From Methylomicrobium sp. (GTDB lineage Bacteria; Pseudomonadota; Gammaproteobacteria; Methylococcales; Methylomonadaceae), in the NCBI GenBank assembly GCA_007135635.1, contig SLIO01000360.1, forward strand, positions 1 to 9,450: DNA of 9,450 nucleotides, in the 5' to 3' direction. Position numbers and translations under genes: made by a program. The notes under the pieces are model-generated. The model was not told the DNA's origin, did no database searches, and was given only the letters and a program-made list of their open reading frames with translations. Positions 7,122-9,450 of the stretch are shown here, in pieces; positions within the stretch are counted from its first letter, which is position 1, and every line of letters begins with the position of its first letter.

Positions 7122-7194
7122 TGCTAACTGCTAACTGCTAACTGCTAACTGCTAACTGCTAACTGCTAACTGCTAACTGCTAACTGCTAACTGC
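7122..7194 (+). repeat. Heptamer tandem array, 10 x TGCTAAC plus TGC
   Basis: Ten perfect copies (7122-7191) followed by a partial unit. There is no variation between copies, which points to recent slippage or expansion. It lies in the untranslated gap between ruvB and ybgC, so changes in copy number would alter leader length or promoter spacing of the ybgC-tolQRA genes without frameshifting a protein. It has no spacers and is not a CRISPR array. The remaining part of the 7043-7249 gap shows no gene. Confidence 0.97.
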
Positions 7195-7249
7195 CTTCAG
7201 CTCTCGTTCATGCTTTGACACCTCAAATAGACTCTAAACAACCATCTCT

Positions 7250-7654
7250 ATGCACACATTCAATTGGCCAGTCCGGGTTTATTACGAGGATACCGATGCC
7301 GGAGGCGTCGTTTTCTATGCGAATTATTTGAAGTTTTTCGAGAGGGCGCGAACCGAAATGCTCCGCTCAATGGGATTCGAGCAAGATCGCTTGATCGACG
7401 AACAAGGTATTATTTTCGTTGTACGCTCGGTTCAAATCGATTATTTAATGCCCGCGCGCTTCAATGAGCAAATAAATGTCAGCGCCGTAGTGACTTTAGC
7501 TAAAAAAGCCAGTCTAATATTCGAGCAAACCATTACCCGGGGGAGCGATGTTTTATGTACCGGAACGGTACGTATTGCTTGCTTGGATTCCAAAAACATG
7601 AGGCCAAAAGCCATACCTGATATTTTATTAGAGCCATTACATAATGAATGCTGA
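7250..7654 (+). CDS. ybgC: Acyl-CoA thioesterase YbgC (Tol-Pal system-associated)
   Basis: YbgC is a cytoplasmic hotdog-fold (4HBT family) thioesterase that hydrolyses acyl-CoA and is linked to phospholipid synthesis. It is routinely the first gene of the tol-pal cluster, as here. The 134-residue protein has the family signature near its N-terminus: Y-Y-E-D-T-D-A-G-G-V-V-F-Y-A-N-Y-L (11-27), with D16 as the likely catalytic aspartate, then F-F-E-R-A-R-T-E in the long central helix. The C-terminal strands (V-R-S-V-Q-I-D-Y and L-C-T-G-T-V-R-I-A-C-L-D) complete the fold. The ATG at 7250 fits the family N-terminus, but no Shine-Dalgarno sequence is evident. The 3' end overlaps tolQ by 11 bp, suggesting coupled translation. 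Confidence 0.94.
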   Translation: MHTFNWPVRVYYEDTDAGGVVFYANYLKFFERARTEMLRSMGFEQDRLIDEQGIIFVVRSVQIDYLMPARFNEQINVSAVVTLAKKASLIFEQTITRGSDVLCTGTVRIACLDSKNMRPKAIPDILLEPLHNEC

Positions 7655-8321
7655 TTTATCCTTGTTTCATTTAATTAAAGAAGCCAGTTTTATTGTTCAA
7701 CTGGTGATGTTGATCTTAGTTGTCGCGTCAGTTGTTTCTTGGACCTATATTTTTTCGAAAACCCGGGAGCTTGCTAAAGCGGCCGATATCGCGGATGAAT
7801 TTGAAGAGGAATTCTGGTCGGGTGTCGAGCTTGGCGATCTTTATAAAAGATTGACCGACGCCGATTTCGAGCCGGAAGGGATCGAGAAAATTTTTTTGGC
7901 GGGTTACAGAGAATATTCTAGGATGCGGCAAAAATCCGGTATCGATCCCGAGGTTCAAGTCGAGAATGCGCAGCGGGCGATGAAAATCGAGTTAAACCGG
8001 GAACTGGAGCGACTCGACGAACATTTGCCGTTTTTGGCGACGGTCGGATCGATTAGCCCTTATGTCGGTTTGTTCGGAACGGTTTGGGGAATCATGAATT
8101 CATTTCGTTCATTGGGTAATGTGCAACAGGCAACCTTGGCTCAGGTCGCTCCTGGCATTGCCGAGGCATTGATAGCCACCGCGATGGGTTTATTTGCCGC
8201 TATTCCTGCTGTAATTGCCTACAACCGTTTCGCCAGTCGTTTGGATCGTTTGATCGGGCGTTATGAACTCTTTATCGATGAATTTGTCGTTTTATTGCAA
8301 AGGCAGGCGCACAGTCAATGA
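7644..8321 (+). CDS. tolQ: Tol-Pal system inner-membrane proton channel protein TolQ
   Basis: TolQ is the five-fold channel subunit of the TolQR proton-driven motor that energises TolA for outer-membrane constriction and stability. The 225-residue protein (230 in E. coli) belongs to the MotA/TolQ/ExbB family. It has a periplasmic N-tip, TM1 at about 16-37 (FIVQLVMLILVVASVVSW), a long cytoplasmic loop, TM2 at about 128-152 and TM3 at about 168-194. The family core reads LPFLATVGSISPYVGLFGTV and later APGIAEALIATAMGLFAAIP. The conserved threonines of TM2 (T133, T146) and TM3 (T179) that line the proton path are present. ExbB is the alternative family member, but the ybgC-tolR-tolA context makes it TolQ. 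It starts inside ybgC and overlaps tolR by 4 nt. Confidence 0.96.
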   Translation: MNADLSLFHLIKEASFIVQLVMLILVVASVVSWTYIFSKTRELAKAADIADEFEEEFWSGVELGDLYKRLTDADFEPEGIEKIFLAGYREYSRMRQKSGIDPEVQVENAQRAMKIELNRELERLDEHLPFLATVGSISPYVGLFGTVWGIMNSFRSLGNVQQATLAQVAPGIAEALIATAMGLFAAIPAVIAYNRFASRLDRLIGRYELFIDEFVVLLQRQAHSQ

Positions 8322-8746
8322 GCAGTAGACAATCAGGCCGCAGAAAGCCGAAAGCCGAGATTAATGTCGTTCCTTACATCGATGTAACTTTGGTGCTGTT
8401 GATCATATTTATGGTGACTGCGCCGATGCTTCAGACCGGCGTCGAAGTCGACTTGCCGCAAGCAGACACCGAGACTGCCGAGCAGCAGAACGATCCGCCG
8501 GTAATCGTGTCTATCGATCGCGAAGGGCGTTTTTATATAGATATGGCCGGACAGGAAAGCCAGGAGATGGGGGCCGATGAAATGACAGCGACGGTTGCCA
8601 ATGTGATTAGGGATAAACCAGCAATACAAGTATTTATTCGAGGGGATAAGTTTGTCGATTATGGCAAAGTAATCAGTGCAATGGCCGCCTTAAAAAATGC
8701 AGGAGTACCTAAAGTAGGATTAATGACACAGCCATACCAGCATTAA
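8318..8746 (+). CDS. tolR: Tol-Pal system protein TolR
   Basis: TolR is the dimeric stator or plug partner of TolQ in the inner membrane. The 142-residue protein (E. coli TolR also 142) has a short basic cytoplasmic N-terminus (RQSGRRKPKAEINVVPYID) and one membrane segment at about 20-38 carrying the essential proton-accepting aspartate D22 in Y-I-D-V-T-L-V-L-L-I-I-F-M-V. A periplasmic domain follows, including V-E-V-D-L-P-Q and the Q-V-F-I-R-G-D-K-F-V-D-Y-G-K-V block typical of the ExbD/TolR fold. The start ATG overlaps the tolQ stop (ATGA). TolR rather than ExbD is chosen from the position between tolQ and tolA. Confidence 0.95.
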   Translation: MSSRQSGRRKPKAEINVVPYIDVTLVLLIIFMVTAPMLQTGVEVDLPQADTETAEQQNDPPVIVSIDREGRFYIDMAGQESQEMGADEMTATVANVIRDKPAIQVFIRGDKFVDYGKVISAMAALKNAGVPKVGLMTQPYQH

Positions 8747-8751
8747 TACGT

Positions 8752-9450
8752 ATGATTAGGAAACGTAAATTAACCGGGCCTTTTATCCTAGCCCTGACTC
8801 TGCACGTTCTGCTTCTTAGCGTATTCATGCTGAGCTTCGATTCGAAATCGCCGGTCTTTGAGACAGGTCCTGCGCCTGAGATAATTGAAGCGATGGTGAT
8901 CGATGAATCATTGGTTCAGGCTGAAGCCGAGCGTTTGAAGAAACAGCAGCAAGGCAAGTTACTCGAGTCGCAACGCCAGTTGGAAGAAGCCAAGCGGCAA
9001 GAGGATGAAAGGGTTAAGCAGCAGTTGGTCGAGCAGCAAAAAAAAATGGCTGCCGAAAAGCTAAAGGCCGAACAATTGGCCGCAGAGAAGCGTAAAGCGG
9101 AAGAAACGGCTAAACAAAAAGCCGAAGCCAAGCGTGTTGTGGCCGAGAAACGCAAGGCCGAGGAAGCGGCGAAACAAAAAGCGGCCGCCGAGAAGTTAAA
9201 AGCCGACCAATTGGCCGCAGAGAAGCGCAAAGCGGAAGCAGTGGCCAAGCAAAAAACCGAGGCCGAGCGTGTTGCGGCGGAGAAACGCAAGGCCGAGGAA
9301 GCGGCGAAACAAAAAACGGCCGCCGAGAAGTTAAAAGCCGACCAATTGGCCGCAGAGAAGCGTAAAGCGGAAGCAGCGGCCAAACAAAAAGCCGAAGCCG
9401 AACGTGTTGCGGCCGAGAAACGCAAGGCCGAGGAAGCGGCGAAACAAAAA
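8752..9450 (+). CDS. tolA: Tol-Pal system protein TolA, N-terminal part, cut by the window edge
   Basis: TolA spans the periplasm from the TolQR motor to TolB/Pal. The 233 codons inside the window begin M-I-R-K-R-K, a basic cytoplasmic tip. One membrane anchor follows at about 10-29 (PFILALTLHVLLLSVFML), with the histidine H18 that contacts TolQR. The I-E-A-M-V-I-D segment is the usual TolA linker just after the membrane. From about residue 60 to the edge the sequence is Lys/Glu/Ala/Gln-rich, the long helical domain II. The serine four residues before the key histidine (S18-H22 in E. coli) is Ala14 here. The C-terminal TolB/Pal-contacting domain III lies beyond the window. It starts 5 bp after tolR. 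The end of domain II consists of three near-identical 45-residue repeats. TonB is less likely given the neighbours and the lack of proline-rich repeats. Confidence 0.93.
   Translation, partial: MIRKRKLTGPFILALTLHVLLLSVFMLSFDSKSPVFETGPAPEIIEAMVIDESLVQAEAERLKKQQQGKLLESQRQLEEAKRQEDERVKQQLVEQQKKMAAEKLKAEQLAAEKRKAEETAKQKAEAKRVVAEKRKAEEAAKQKAAAEKLKADQLAAEKRKAEAVAKQKTEAERVAAEKRKAEEAAKQKTAAEKLKADQLAAEKRKAEAAAKQKAEAERVAAEKRKAEEAAKQK
9046..9450 (+). repeat. Three in-frame 135-bp repeats within tolA
   Basis: Units run 9046-9180, 9181-9315 and 9316-9450, the last ending exactly at the window edge. Each encodes 45 residues of the pattern A-A-E-K-L-K-A-x-Q-L-A-A-E-K-R-K followed by two versions of an A-E-K-R-K-A-E-x-x-A-K-Q-K block. 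Units 2 and 3 differ at 8 of 135 bases; unit 1 is more diverged. Each unit itself contains an older, shorter internal duplication. More copies may follow outside the window. Confidence 0.92.

Noticed and set aside
7122..7194. CRISPR array
   Set aside because: Seven-base units repeat head to tail with no spacers and no cas genes nearby; it is a simple tandem repeat.
8916..9425. 169-codon open frame on the minus strand, rich in Ser/Ala/Phe
   Set aside because: It is the antisense of the TolA repeats; its periodic, low-complexity protein simply mirrors the 135-bp units, and tolA is well supported on the other strand.

Overview
The window is a dense stretch of bacterial chromosome, most likely from a gammaproteobacterium. 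The order yebC-ruvC-ruvA-ruvB-ybgC-tolQ-tolR-tolA is the classic gammaproteobacterial arrangement. The short non-flavin protoporphyrinogen oxidase HemJ, the long ACT-containing SerA next to SerB, and the style of the intergenic repeats would fit a methanotroph of the order Methylococcales. That finer placement is an inference from memory, not something the sequence proves.

Left part (1-1440, minus strand): the N-terminal end of a ThiD-type HMP/HMP-phosphate kinase (thiamine synthesis) runs off the left edge. Upstream of it come hemJ (haem synthesis, inner membrane) and a TlpA/ResA-like thioredoxin-fold protein with a CPGC active site and a probable lipoprotein signal. The gaps before thiD and hemJ carry two diverged copies of a 26-bp sequence, and the thiD/hemJ gap also holds a nested palindrome.

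Middle (1590-4617, plus strand): serA and serB overlap by 4 nt (ATGA) and encode the first and last steps of serine synthesis from 3-phosphoglycerate. yebC, a TACO1/PmpR-type protein, follows. Between yebC and ruvC lies a roughly 180-bp imperfect palindromic element with internal hairpins and a possible 5-bp target duplication. It is the most distinctive non-coding structure here.

Right part (4909-9450, plus strand): ruvC-ruvA-ruvB, the Holliday-junction resolvase and branch-migration motor, are joined by 4-nt overlaps; ruvC and ruvA both start with GTG. A 207-bp gap follows with two unrelated 7-bp-period tandem repeats, 3 x GAGCGGA and 10 x TGCTAAC. Then ybgC-tolQ-tolR-tolA begin the Tol-Pal envelope system; the first three overlap one another and tolA follows tolR by 5 bp. 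TolA is cut by the right edge inside a coiled-coil region made of three in-frame 135-bp (45-residue) repeats.

The genes themselves are ordinary housekeeping genes. I see no defence system, prophage, CRISPR array, RNA gene or novel enzyme cluster. The points worth a second look are the repeats: the palindromic element, the heptamer arrays upstream of tol, and the recently amplified TolA repeats.
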